The position numbers and the translations under genes are program-made. Below, one piece after another: positions 37,001 to 45,836 of a stretch of DNA of 64,000 nt. The DNA lies in NCBI GenBank assembly GCA_947504035.1, contig CANNGA010000003.1:1-64000 (forward strand), given 5' to 3'. The first letter of the stretch is position 1. The number at the start of each line of letters is the position of its first letter. Source of the DNA: an uncultured Flavobacteriaceae bacterium. GTDB taxonomy: Bacteria > Bacteroidota > Bacteroidia > Flavobacteriales > Flavobacteriaceae. The notes beneath the pieces are model-generated. The model was not told the origin of the DNA. It made no database searches and saw only the letters and a program-made list of their open reading frames with translations.

Positions 37001-39406
37001 GACTGTAATTGCCATTGTAGATACGTCTGAACAGGTTTCTACAGCACGTAATGCTGATAATGGACCTCCCATAAAACTTGCACCGTTATCGGCTAAGCCT
37101 CTGTAAGACCAGCCCCAGATTTGGCATGTTCCTGTTCCTGCTACGCTTAAGTCGATTGAACTGCTGTTCGTAATGTTTAAAATCTCTGAAGCATCTTCGT
37201 TTGTTATTACATAACGGTAAGATAAATTCTCTGCACCTGGGTTGTCGTGTGTTACAACTAATGGATCACCTACGTTATCGATACAGATTACGGCACTTAA
37301 TCCGTCTTCTGCTATTGATGTTGTATTGTTTGGATTTCCTGTTGCGTCTATATCTATTGCTATAGTACCTGCATCGGCAGCTTCTCTTATGACTGTAATT
37401 GCCATTGTTGATACATCTGAACAGGTTTCTACAGCACGTAATGCTGATAATGGACCTCCCATAAAACTTGCACCGTTATCGGCTAAGCCTCTGTAAGACC
37501 AGCCCCAGATTTGGCATGTTCCTGTTCCTGCTACGCTTAAGTCGATTGAACTACTATTTGTAATGTTTAAAATCTCTGAAGCATCTTCGTTTGTTATTAC
37601 ATAACGGTAAGATAAATTCTCTGCACCTGGGTTGTCGTGTGTTACAACTAATGGATCACCTACGTTATCGATACAGATTACGGCACTTAATCCGTCTTCT
37701 GCTATTGATGTTGTATTGTTTGGGTTTCCTGTTGCGTCTATATCTATTGCTATAGTACCTGCATCGGCAGCTTCTCTTATGACTGTAATTGCCATTGTTG
37801 ATACATCTGAACAGGTTTCTACAGCACGTAATGCTGATAATGGACCTCCCATAAAGCTTGCACCGTTATCGGCTAAGCCTCTGTAAGACCAGCCCCAGAT
37901 TTGGCATGTTCCTGTTCCTGCTACGCTTAAGTCGATTGAACTGCTATTCGTAATGTTTAAAATCTCTGATGCATCTTCGTTTGTTATTACATAACGGTAA
38001 GATAAATTCTCTGCACCTGGGTTGTCGTGTGTTACAACTAATGGATCACCTACGTTATCGATACAGATTACGGCACTTAATCCGTCTTCTGCTATTGATG
38101 TTGTATTGTTTGGATTTCCTGTTGCGTCTATATCTATTGCTATAGTACCTGCATCGGCAGCTTCTCTTATGACTGTAATTGCCATTGTTGATACATCTGA
38201 ACAGGTTTCTACAGCACGTAATGCTGATAATGGACCTCCCATAAAGCTTGCACCGTTATCGGCTAAGCCTCTGTAAGACCAGCCCCAGATTTGGCATGTT
38301 CCTGTTCCTGCTACGCTTAAGTCGATTGAACTGCTGTTCGTAATGTTTAAAATCTCTGAAGCATCTTCGTTTGTTATTACATAACGGTAAGATAAATTCT
38401 CTGCACCTGGGTTGTCGTGTGTTACAACTAATGGATCACCTACGTTATCGATACAGATTACGGCACTTAATCCGTCTTCTGCTATTGATGTTGTATTGTT
38501 TGGGTTTCCTGTTGCGTCTATATCTATTGCTATAGTTCCTGCATCGGCAGCTTCACGTATAATACGTACGGGATTAGAAAGTGCAAAACACCCTTCTAAA
38601 TCATCTAGCGTATTTCCTATTACATTTCCATTTAAAATACCTTCAAATCGCACATAGCGTATATCACAGCTTCCTGATCCAGTTCCATTTAAATCATAAG
38701 GTGTAGCGCCTGGTGAAGCTAAAATTTCATTAGTTGTTGCGTCTGTTATGATAAAGCCTTCAAAAGCACCAACACTGCCTTCTGCAACATCTATTGTAAT
38801 ATCATCAGCTAAATCATCTATACATATCACAGCACTTAAACCATCTTCAGCTACTGAAGTTGTGGCGTTTAAATTACTTGTGTTAATTGTAATATCTGCA
38901 GCTACAACGTTACATAATTCCTCTGTATAATCAGAAGGACTATTTCCTGTCCCATCATATACCAAGCCTGAAGTTGCTGCAAAAGCTGGAATAGTTGCAT
39001 TAGCATCACTCCATACGCCTGCGCTGGCTGCGACACCTGCACGCTGATGGTTAGCAGATCCCCATTGGATGTAATCTCTAATCGCTGCAGTGCTTCCAAA
39101 ATTACCAGTCGCATACAGGCCTAATTCGCCATCTGCACTGTCTATGAAGTCAAATCCACTAATAGCTACTGTAGCGTTTGGTTCCAAGTTTAAATTTCCA
39201 GATACTACTGTAATATCAGTATCGTTTAATTGTGTGTAAGCTGGAAAATCGCAGAGCCAATATGAAGAAACATCTACTGTTGCGTTTCCTAAATTTCGAA
39301 GCTCTATAAAGCCCGTTTCTCGTACTTGCTGAATGACCACTTGCGCCTGCGTAAGCCCAAATGCCATTACAAAAAGTAAGGTTGATAGTAATTTTTTCAT
39401 TTTCAT
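34013..39406 (-). CDS. Large T9SS-secreted protein: LTD-like domain, five identical 130-residue repeats, four CHRD domains, type A CTD
   Basis: 1797 residues. A signal peptide covers residues 1-21. A lamin-tail-like domain (about 22-160) reads FIELRNLGNATVDVSSYWLCDF. A diverged repeat lies at about 170-281, then five near-identical 130-residue repeats at 282-931 (IREAADAGTIAIDIDATGN, CQIWGWSYRGLADNGASF) and a sixth diverged copy at 932-1061. Four CHRD-type domains follow (each with AGGAHIH or similar and ELRGQILP), then a fibronectin-like segment (about 1580-1690) and a type A T9SS CTD (SVFPNPASDVLTI...ITKRIVKR). Each repeat has four cysteines. It is probably a surface adhesin or matrix protein. 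It is monocistronic with a strong terminator. Confidence 0.9.
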   Translation of the reverse strand: MKMKKLLSTLLFVMAFGLTQAQVVIQQVRETGFIELRNLGNATVDVSSYWLCDFPAYTQLNDTDITVVSGNLNLEPNATVAISGFDFIDSADGELGLYATGNFGSTAAIRDYIQWGSANHQRAGVAASAGVWSDANATIPAFAATSGLVYDGTGNSPSDYTEELCNVVAADITINTSNLNATTSVAEDGLSAVICIDDLADDITIDVAEGSVGAFEGFIITDATTNEILASPGATPYDLNGTGSGSCDIRYVRFEGILNGNVIGNTLDDLEGCFALSNPVRIIREAADAGTIAIDIDATGNPNNTTSIAEDGLSAVICIDNVGDPLVVTHDNPGAENLSYRYVITNEDASEILNITNSSSIDLSVAGTGTCQIWGWSYRGLADNGASFMGGPLSALRAVETCSDVSTMAITVIREAADAGTIAIDIDATGNPNNTTSIAEDGLSAVICIDNVGDPLVVTHDNPGAENLSYRYVITNEDASEILNITNSSSIDLSVAGTGTCQIWGWSYRGLADNGASFMGGPLSALRAVETCSDVSTMAITVIREAADAGTIAIDIDATGNPNNTTSIAEDGLSAVICIDNVGDPLVVTHDNPGAENLSYRYVITNEDASEILNITNSSSIDLSVAGTGTCQIWGWSYRGLADNGASFMGGPLSALRAVETCSDVSTMAITVIREAADAGTIAIDIDATGNPNNTTSIAEDGLSAVICIDNVGDPLVVTHDNPGAENLSYRYVITNEDASEILNITNSSSIDLSVAGTGTCQIWGWSYRGLADNGASFMGGPLSALRAVETCSDVSTMAITVIREAADAGTIAIDIDATGNPNNTTSIAEDGLSAVICIDNVGDPLVVTHDNPGAENLSYRYVITNEDASEILNITNSSSIDLSVAGTGTCQIWGWSYRGLADNGASFMGGPLSALRAVETCSDVSTMAITVIREAADAGTIAIDVENTSGANGTTIIENATSAQIITGDAIANPIIVTHDNPGATNLSYRYVITNEDASEILNITNSSVIDLEGVFAGTCQIWGWSYRGLADNGASFMGGPLSALRAVETCSDVSTTAITVVRNAAAPITDFTATLTGTQENPVALTTAYGNISATLNENVLTVTGSFSGLTSDFDATVAGGAHIHQAIAGRNGGVELLLATTVSGDLRSGTYEAVNNTFMLTEAQLAALNARELYVNIHSVAFPGGELRGQILPTVDQYLQTNLLGSNEVPSISSAASGNLVMELDGNQLTVSGSFDDLSGDIAVELAGGAHIHDAEAGRNGAVSIVLNLTADEDNRGAVLEAVNNSFTLTDAQVALLMTQGNYVNVHSTAFMPGELRGQITPLAAAVFRAELTGAQEVPAINTDATGRLVITHDGFGTITVSGSFNNLSSDLNTELAGGIHLHPGIAGTNAGVDFILNPTVAADNRNAVLLPADNTFTLSPEQIEQLFSRGYYVNVHSLNFAPGELRGQVLPLANTYLGTNLSGANEVQPVITQAVGNLQFELTGDQLTVTGGFSGLEGDFDASIAGGSHLHIADAANNGDVTIILNATVASDLRSGVYNAADNTFTIDELQRAALLGGTIYVNIHTTAHASGELRGQVLRDDNAFPTAAAIESPENDTTIVISSEDETPIEVTWTAATDRNDDLLVYTFQLATDATFETLLVNDKVGTALSFVTDNASASALLESAGIANGDTVVLYHRVLASDGSVFTPSEAFTITLTRDTTLNVNTFDETTTFSVFPNPASDVLTINSNRNSQNVNIQLFDITGKQLYAKALDMSNAVERVNISALEQGVYLLSINDIDSGKTITKRIVKR
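36224..38563 (-). repeat. Tandem array: five near-identical 390-bp units plus a diverged sixth
   Basis: Units are 38174-38563, 37784-38173, 37394-37783, 37004-37393 and 36614-37003, in frame with the coding region, and a diverged sixth at 36224-36613. The first five encode identical protein apart from the first residue, and the DNA differs at only a handful of mostly synonymous sites per unit. This implies recent duplication or gene conversion. Confidence 0.92.
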
Positions 39407-39905
39407 TGTATTTTGATTTATGGGTACAAAGAACGCTTAGAGAAGCACCTTATATCAACTAAAAAATGGTGAAACGGAATTCTAAGGCTTAAAACGGAAT
39501 CGCCAAAACCCCTTTATTTAAAGAGGTTTACACGGTTTTACTCTATATCACAATAGGTTTAAGGCTGCTATAAACACATTTAAGTTCTTGTTCTAAATTA
39601 GATCTAAAACAGACCTTATAAGATGGTAATACTCCAAAAACAGCTTGTTCTTTCTAGAGGTATACCACTACAAAATAAAGGTGACTCTCATCTCATAAGG
39701 CACATGTTTAAGGAGACGTGTTTATCTATTTTCACGACGCTTAACGCTTACAAAATGACATTAAAAAATGCCAAAATAGCATAGTGTACTCACTATACTA
39801 TTTTGGCATTATAATTTCTGGTAGACTTTAGTCTCTACTATTTTTTGGTATTAAGACACGCTGTAAATGATAAACCTTAACACCTAATCATTTTAAAAGA
39901 GCTTT
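39407..39905. other. Intergenic region upstream of the large T9SS gene
   Basis: About 500 bp. It holds the hairpin at 39767-39810, and two AACGGAAT copies near 39473-39505 upstream of the large gene. No ORF or RNA family was recognised. Confidence 0.45.
39767..39810 (-). terminator. 20-bp stem terminator of the haem-binding gene
   Basis: AATGCCAAAATAGCATAGTG pairs with CACTATACTATTTTGGCATT with one mismatch around TACT. On the minus strand a TTTTTT run follows. It is about 95 bp past the stop at 39906. Confidence 0.78.
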
Positions 39906-40379
39906 TTATTCTGGTTTAGATTCTAAACCGTAAGACACACGCACCAATTTAGCCCAATTAATCATTGCTTTTATTTGAGCTTCGTTAAGCTTGGCGTCTC
40001 GATGTATTAAAGCATAAGATTCTAAAGGCATCTCTCCTTCTTCGACTTCTTCTATAAGCTCATCGAATTTATGATCTTTACGCTTTATAGAATTCCCTTC
40101 CCATTTAGAAACATTAAAATGAGATTTCCCTTCTTGTATGTGTGAATCTATCCAGTAATTTAAAGGTGTAATACTATTATACCATGGATAATTGGTCACA
40201 TCGCTATGACAATCGTAACAACTCTCCCTTAAAATGAGTTTTACATCTTCTGGAGGATTAGTCTCTGTTTCAAAAGCTGCGACAGACTGTAACTGACCAG
40301 AATTCTTATCAGGACCAAAAAATTGAGCAATTATAAATATAGCAAGTAGTAATAAACCTATTTTTTTTGTTATTTTCAT
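39906..40379 (-). CDS. Haem-binding domain protein (periplasmic c-type cytochrome-like)
   Basis: 157 residues. An N-terminal hydrophobic segment (IGLLLLAIFIIAQFF) acts as a signal anchor. CYDCHSDVTNYPWYNSITPLNYWI holds a CxxCH haem c motif followed by the conserved tryptophan/tyrosine pattern of the Haem_bd family. The C-terminus (EGEMPLESYALIHRDAKLNE) contains the usual MPxxxY axial-ligand region. It would bind one haem covalently in the periplasm, in electron transfer or redox sensing. It is divergently placed, 37 bp from the next gene. Confidence 0.88.
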   Translation of the reverse strand: MKITKKIGLLLLAIFIIAQFFGPDKNSGQLQSVAAFETETNPPEDVKLILRESCYDCHSDVTNYPWYNSITPLNYWIDSHIQEGKSHFNVSKWEGNSIKRKDHKFDELIEEVEEGEMPLESYALIHRDAKLNEAQIKAMINWAKLVRVSYGLESKPE

Positions 40380-40416
40380 CAGTAATATTTTAAGTGCTTA
40401 AAAATAAGAAAACCTT

Positions 40417-41001
40417 TTGACTAGAACCGAACTTTATAACGAATTACACCAAGTGAACCATTCGCGTGAGAAACGACAACACTATTCTAATTTGGTAATA
40501 GCCAATCCTGACCTTATTCCTAAGGTTTTAGACCTTCTATTCGATGTTAACGATAAGCAGTCGCCAAAGGCTGCTTGGATCTTAGAATTTATGTGTAGCG
40601 CGAGAATTGAAAATCTTATTCCGTACTTAGAACCGTTTACACAACGCATGCACACCTTGCATTTAGATCCAGCAGTACGTCCTGCAGCTAAAATCTGTGA
40701 ACTTATCGCAACAGCTTACTGTTCTAAAACCAAAAACGAAATACAATCTGCACTTACATCAGCTCAAAAAGCGCGTATCATCACCACCTGTTTTGATTAT
40801 ATGATAACCGATCAAAAAGTAGCGCCAAAGGCCTATGCCATGCGTACCTTATTTTTATTTGGATACACAGACGATTGGATTCATCCAGAACTTAAACGTA
40901 TTATAGAACGGGATTATGCCTCACAAAGTGCAGCCTATAAGGCCCGTGCGAGACAAATTTTCAAAAAACTAAAAAAGACAGCGCATTCTAAAACAGATTA
41001 A
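40417..41001 (+). CDS. HEAT-like helical protein upstream of purB
   Basis: 194 residues from a TTG start; no in-frame ATG lies nearby. The sequence is all helical, with repeated hydrophobic patterns (IPKVLDLLFDVNDKQSPKAAWILEFM, RIENLIPYLEPF, MRTLFLFGYTDDWIHPELKRII) resembling HEAT repeats. Flavobacterial homologues lie just upstream of purB and sometimes inherit the purB name, but lyase motifs are absent. It is soluble and ends in a Lys-rich tail. The function is unknown. Confidence 0.7.
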   Translation: MTRTELYNELHQVNHSREKRQHYSNLVIANPDLIPKVLDLLFDVNDKQSPKAAWILEFMCSARIENLIPYLEPFTQRMHTLHLDPAVRPAAKICELIATAYCSKTKNEIQSALTSAQKARIITTCFDYMITDQKVAPKAYAMRTLFLFGYTDDWIHPELKRIIERDYASQSAAYKARARQIFKKLKKTAHSKTD

Positions 41002-41172
41002 TGATACCTCATCTTAAACGTCATATAAAAAGGTAACACCAAAACCAAATAGGTCTCCTTCTATCTTATTACACTAATGGCTCTAGCGGCATAGGTTCAG
41101 CTTCTAAATGTAAATACAACTTTAAGCTAAAAATCTTCCTTGCATAGGCTTCGCGCTTCAACCTAAAAAAAC

Positions 41173-41180
41173 TATCTTTG
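41173..41180 (+). promoter_or_regulatory. Predicted -7 element of purB
   Basis: TATCTTTG matches TAnnTTTG and lies 23 bases before the purB ATG; TSS expected near 41186. Confidence 0.5.
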
Positions 41181-41203
41181 CATGCTTAAAATTCAAAATA
41201 AAT

Positions 41204-42547
41204 ATGTCATTATCATCACTTAACGCTATATCTCCGATAGATGGGCGCTACAGAAATAAAGTAAATGCCTTAGCGCCTTTTTTTTCAGAAGAAGCGCTTA
41301 TTAAATATCGTGTTTTAGTTGAAATAGAATACTTTATTGCACTTTGCGAATTGCCATTACCGCAACTTGAAGGTGTGGCGCATTCTACCTTTGATAGTTT
41401 AAGAGCTATTTACACCTCTTTTTCTTCGGAAGATGCCTTAGCTATAAAAGAAATAGAAAGCGTTACCAATCATGATGTAAAAGCTGTTGAGTATTTTATC
41501 AAAGAAAAGTTTGATACTTTAGGCTTATCGGCTTATAAAGAATTTATTCATTTTGGATTGACTTCTCAGGATATCAATAATACTGCTATTCCTTTAAGTA
41601 TTAAGGATGCCATGAATGCGGTTTATGTTCCAGAATACCGCACAGTTGTTGACAAATTAAAAACACTTGTCGAGGAGTGGGCAGGTATTTCTATGCTAGC
41701 AAGAACCCATGGACAACCTGCTTCGCCTACGCGATTAGGCAAAGAGATAGAAGTTTTTGTTGTACGTTTAGAAGAGCAATTTAATTTATTAAATGACATT
41801 CCAAGTGCTGCTAAATTTGGTGGAGCAACTGGTAATTTTAATGCGCATCATGTCGCCTACCCTCAGATAGATTGGAAAGCTTTCGGGCATTCGTTTGTTC
41901 ACGAAAAACTAGGGTTGCAACACTCGTTTCCAACAACACAAATTGAACATTACGACCATATGGCCGCCTTGTTTGATACACTGAAACGTATTAATACCAT
42001 TTTAATTGACTTAGATAGAGATGTATGGACTTATGTGTCTATGGATTATTTCAAACAAAAGATTAAAAAAGGAGAAGTGGGCAGTTCTGCAATGCCTCAC
42101 AAAGTAAATCCTATTGATTTTGAAAACTCTGAAGGCAACTTAGGTATTGCCAATGCTATTTTTGAACACCTTTCTGCTAAATTACCAATATCGCGATTAC
42201 AGCGTGATTTAACCGATAGTACGGTATTGAGAAATGTAGGTGTCCCTTTTGGCCATACTGTTATAGGGTTTCAATCGACATTAAAAGGGTTAAATAAATT
42301 ACTGTTAAACGAAACAAAGTTTGCAGAAGACTTAGAGAATAACTGGGCCGTAGTGGCCGAAGCCATTCAAACCATCTTAAGACGAGAAGGCTATCCTAAC
42401 CCTTATGAAGCGTTAAAAGGTTTAACGCGAACTAATGAAAAGATAAACCAAAACTCTATTTCAAATTTTATTGATACATTAGCAGTATCCGATGCTATAA
42501 AAACAGAGTTAAAACACATTACACCTGCTAATTATACGGGGATTTAA
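41204..42547 (+). CDS. purB: Adenylosuccinate lyase
   Basis: 447 residues. It begins LNAISPIDGRYRNKVNALAPFFSE as in the PurB family. Visible blocks are TNHDVKAVEYFIKE, GLTSQDINNTA (with the catalytic region), RTHGQPASPTRLGKE, and the flexible-loop signature GSSAMPHKVNPIDFENSEGN. It cleaves SAICAR and adenylosuccinate to release fumarate in purine synthesis, as a cytosolic homotetramer. A small membrane-protein gene follows 9 bp after the stop. Confidence 0.97.
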   Translation: MSLSSLNAISPIDGRYRNKVNALAPFFSEEALIKYRVLVEIEYFIALCELPLPQLEGVAHSTFDSLRAIYTSFSSEDALAIKEIESVTNHDVKAVEYFIKEKFDTLGLSAYKEFIHFGLTSQDINNTAIPLSIKDAMNAVYVPEYRTVVDKLKTLVEEWAGISMLARTHGQPASPTRLGKEIEVFVVRLEEQFNLLNDIPSAAKFGGATGNFNAHHVAYPQIDWKAFGHSFVHEKLGLQHSFPTTQIEHYDHMAALFDTLKRINTILIDLDRDVWTYVSMDYFKQKIKKGEVGSSAMPHKVNPIDFENSEGNLGIANAIFEHLSAKLPISRLQRDLTDSTVLRNVGVPFGHTVIGFQSTLKGLNKLLLNETKFAEDLENNWAVVAEAIQTILRREGYPNPYEALKGLTRTNEKINQNSISNFIDTLAVSDAIKTELKHITPANYTGI

Positions 42548-42556
42548 AACACTTTT

Positions 42557-42745
42557 ATGCTAAGTAATACGCAGTCTATTATACTTACAGGGCTATTAGC
42601 CGGAGGGCTTTTCATTTTTGGAATTCTCGATATTTTAGAGAACTTCATTGTGCTCACCCTTATGAGCCTTGTATTTATTACCGTTATAGCAAATTTATTT
42701 TATGTGCATTTTGGACCTAAAAAAGAGGACTCTAAAACAGGTTAA
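42557..42745 (+). CDS. Small two-helix membrane protein downstream of purB
   Basis: 62 residues, ATG 9 bp after purB. Two hydrophobic stretches (IILTGLLAGGLFIFGILDIL, FIVLTLMSLVFITVIANLFYV) are followed by a charged FGPKKEDSKTG tail, a coherent membrane-protein pattern. It is probably co-transcribed with purB. No family is recognised. Confidence 0.6.
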   Translation: MLSNTQSIILTGLLAGGLFIFGILDILENFIVLTLMSLVFITVIANLFYVHFGPKKEDSKTG

Positions 42746-42832
42746 ATTGCACTAAATTAGTTTAAAATACACAAGCCTTGATTCCTAATACATCCTATTA
42801 TTATTTCAAGGCTTGTATGTTTTAGAACTTTG

Positions 42833-43567
42833 TTAAGCACTTACGTAACTTGTATGTAATAATGTTATTGGTTTAACTCCAAATTTAATCTTAAAACTTT
42901 TTGAAAAATAAGATACACTCAAAAACCCCGTTTTTAAAGCAATTTCTTGGACATTACCTTCGCCTTTTTCCAAAAATACACGCGCCATTTTTAAACGGTA
43001 TTGTAATATATATTGTACTCCTGTCATAAAAGTTAACGCTTTTATTTTGGTTCTAAATTGTAATGTACTCAATCCTAATACATCTGAAATGACTTCTACA
43101 GAAACACAAGTTTCCTGGCTACATCTCTGCTCTATAAGTGTATTTACAGCCTCTAAAAAATCATGTTGAGGTAATGTTTCAGCTCTCGATAGGTCTTGCG
43201 ACACCCCTAATGCACGTTCCGTTTCTATTTCTAAAACTTGAGATATACTACAAGCTAAATCATTTCCACGGTTTATGAATAGGTGCGTAATTAGCGGATG
43301 CTCCAGTACCTCTACAGGCACGGTGTCCTCTAGATTTAATATCAAATACAATGGTGTATGATGTATAAATTTGGTTTTAGCAGCGTGGTAGGCTGCAAAG
43401 TTAAAACGGTCCATTAAAACAGCGTTTAGACCTAAATGATGAAAACTTTTAGCCATATCATCAAATTCTATAAAATACAATACAAACTTGGATTTGAGTC
43501 GATTAAGCTGTTCTACACTTAAACACTCAAAGTTGAAAAGGCAGCCAAGTTTTTTCTTGCTATTCAT
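42833..43567 (-). CDS. AraC-family transcriptional regulator
   Basis: 244 residues. The C-terminal 100 residues form an AraC double helix-turn-helix: VSVEVISDVLGLSTLQFRTKIKAL (first HTH), then YILQYRLKMARVFLEKGEGNVQEIALKTGFLSVSYFSKSFKIKFGVKP (second). The N-terminal 140 residues are not a recognised cupin or receiver domain and may bind a ligand. It regulates unknown genes by binding paired direct sites. It is monocistronic. Confidence 0.88.
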   Translation of the reverse strand: MNSKKKLGCLFNFECLSVEQLNRLKSKFVLYFIEFDDMAKSFHHLGLNAVLMDRFNFAAYHAAKTKFIHHTPLYLILNLEDTVPVEVLEHPLITHLFINRGNDLACSISQVLEIETERALGVSQDLSRAETLPQHDFLEAVNTLIEQRCSQETCVSVEVISDVLGLSTLQFRTKIKALTFMTGVQYILQYRLKMARVFLEKGEGNVQEIALKTGFLSVSYFSKSFKIKFGVKPITLLHTSYVSA

Positions 43568-43852
43568 TTGGTTTGAAATTTGTCCTTCACAAAGCTATAA
43601 AAGCCCTTTTTCATATGTAATGCATTTAGGCAAAACTACGGTTATTCTAGGTGAACGCATGCACTTACCAATAAGACCGCTAAAACCTACAAGCAACTCA
43701 AATTGAATGCTTTGAACGTTTAAATATTGCTCTAAAATCAGCTTTAACAAACAAAAAGTATCCTTTTAAGAGAACTAAATTCAATATATATATACTTAAT
43801 AATCAGTAACTTATAACAATAATTACTTGCAAAACTAAAAAGATGGCTGCAT

Positions 43853-45808
43853 TCAATATATTTTAGGTAGAACAAGTAACACCTTCGTTCCTGTAGCTTC
43901 ATCCTTATCGTTTTTAAGGTCGATAACACGCACTTCTGCTTTTTTCTTTAATTGCTTTTGAATGATTTTAAGACGTGTGTCTAAATTTCTTGAGGATATG
44001 GACAAATGATTTGAAGAGTGTTTGGTTTTTCCTGCTATTTCCCTCCCTATACCGTTGTCTGTAATGCTACAGGTTATGTAATCGACATTAGTCGTGTCTT
44101 CAAAATGTATTTTTAAATGGTAGGCCTTGCTTTTATCGGTAAAGGCGTGTTTAAATGCATTTTCAACTAAAGGTTGTATAAGCATAGATGGGATTAAAAA
44201 ATCGTCTTCTTCTAAGTTTTCAGACATCGTTATCACATACGAGAACTTTTCATTTTGGCGTAAGGCCTCTAATTTGCAATAGGATTCTAATATTTCAATT
44301 TCTTTTTGAAAAGGTATATTAATGTGTTCGAACGAATAAAAGAAATGCCTAATCAATCGTGCTAAATTTGCCATATAGGTATTAGCTTCCATCGTATTGG
44401 TATTCAAAATTAAATTTTGAAGGGTACTAAAGCTATTAAACAAAAAATGCGGATTCATTGCTGCTGTTAAATTTTGTAACTGGTTTAAATTTAAAGCTTC
44501 TTTTATTTTAATTTGCCTCAATTTTGTGAATATGTTCAAACAAACAGCTCCCACTATAGCGAATGCTAACACATACAAAGCTACTGTTAAACGACTTATT
44601 GTTATATTGATCTTAGCATTTTCTTCTGTGAGCTCTTCAACAACTACTTTTTCTCTATGTAATAAACGTTTGCTTTGTTCTTTTTTAACTTCTCGTTCAA
44701 GATCTTTTGTAGACAGACTGTCTGCATAAGCATTTAAAGGTTCTAAGACCTCGAAACCTTTCCTATAGTTATGGGTTCGCTTACACAAAGCAGCAATTTC
44801 GTGAGAGAAATAGATAACATCTTCATAGTCTTTGTCCGCTTTGGCGGCTTCTAAGGACAAATCAAAACATTCTAAAGCTACTTTATAATTTCCCAATTCT
44901 CTTTCAATAGCACCAACAGTATGCATATATTGAGAAAAAATAGTTTCCTTACACCCTTTAAATCCCTTATTGTAATAACAATGAGGTAAATTTTCTTTTA
45001 ATAAGGTTTTAGCCTCTTGCGCTCTATTATTTTCAAGATAAGCATAGGCCAAGTTGTTGTAATAATAAATAGCTTGCTCTTCGTTGGTTTCTATATGGCT
45101 ATATTTTTTCTCTAATTCAAAATACCGCAGCACATGCTCTAAAGGAAAGTTAGGCAAAATAGCCGTCATCGCAGAATAAAAAATATACTTCTTTTCATCG
45201 TTCACATAAGGCAAATACTGTTCTGCATGATACAAATACGCAATCGCCTGTTCCTCATCAAAATAAGACGTAGACTTACCAATGTAATAATAAACGTCAA
45301 AGGCTTTAGCTTTAAACGTTACTGTATCTAGAATATGCATCGCCTCATTAAGATAAAGTATACTCTGTACATAATCATCGATTGCGTAATACGATTGGCC
45401 TAATTCTATATAAATATCTGTTAGTGCAAGCGTATCTCTCTGCTTTATAGCACTCGGTAGTATGTGATTACCAACTTTAATCGCCTGTCTATAATCTTGA
45501 AGATTATTTTGTAAACGCTTTACATAGGGTACACCATACCTTACTAGTAAGGTCTCGTCTTGATTTTTTAGACTCTTTTTATAATTCCACTTGTATTTTT
45601 GATTGATTAGTGTGTTGTAAAATAACACACTGTCATTTTGCTTACCCGCTTCAAAAAAGTGTACTTTTTCATGTAGCGCTTTTATACTGTCTTCAGGATA
45701 ATAATCTTGAGCATAAATAGGAAGTACTTGGTAAAGCAAAAGACCTATAATTAAAGTGAAGTCTCTAAAAGCTCTTGTTTTCATATACTGTTGAAAAAGC
45801 GAAATCAT
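43853..45808 (-). CDS. LytS-type sensor histidine kinase with TPR-like sensor domain
   Basis: 651 residues. A signal-like N-terminus (start could be the ATG at 45784, giving MKTRAFRDFTLIIGLLLYQV...IYAQ) precedes an all-helical TPR-like periplasmic region (about 60-370). A membrane helix (VALYVLAFAIVGAVCLNIF) comes next, then the His_kinase domain with AAMNPHFLFNSFSTLQN (phospho-acceptor His), LIQPLVENAFKHAF (N-box) and DNGIGRE (ATP lid). It partners the LytTR regulator encoded 28 bp upstream on the same strand. The signal sensed is unknown. Confidence 0.9.
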   Translation of the reverse strand: MISLFQQYMKTRAFRDFTLIIGLLLYQVLPIYAQDYYPEDSIKALHEKVHFFEAGKQNDSVLFYNTLINQKYKWNYKKSLKNQDETLLVRYGVPYVKRLQNNLQDYRQAIKVGNHILPSAIKQRDTLALTDIYIELGQSYYAIDDYVQSILYLNEAMHILDTVTFKAKAFDVYYYIGKSTSYFDEEQAIAYLYHAEQYLPYVNDEKKYIFYSAMTAILPNFPLEHVLRYFELEKKYSHIETNEEQAIYYYNNLAYAYLENNRAQEAKTLLKENLPHCYYNKGFKGCKETIFSQYMHTVGAIERELGNYKVALECFDLSLEAAKADKDYEDVIYFSHEIAALCKRTHNYRKGFEVLEPLNAYADSLSTKDLEREVKKEQSKRLLHREKVVVEELTEENAKINITISRLTVALYVLAFAIVGAVCLNIFTKLRQIKIKEALNLNQLQNLTAAMNPHFLFNSFSTLQNLILNTNTMEANTYMANLARLIRHFFYSFEHINIPFQKEIEILESYCKLEALRQNEKFSYVITMSENLEEDDFLIPSMLIQPLVENAFKHAFTDKSKAYHLKIHFEDTTNVDYITCSITDNGIGREIAGKTKHSSNHLSISSRNLDTRLKIIQKQLKKKAEVRVIDLKNDKDEATGTKVLLVLPKIY

Positions 45809-45836
45809 TGTTAGTTCTATAGGCGTTAAGAATGAA

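Noticed and set aside
36224-38563. CRISPR-like repeated array
   Set aside because: Units are 390 bp, contiguous and coding; there are no short repeats with unique spacers and no cas genes.
36477-38657. A series of near-identical 79-84 residue plus-strand ORFs spaced 390 bp
   Set aside because: They are shadows of the tandem repeats in the minus-strand T9SS gene.
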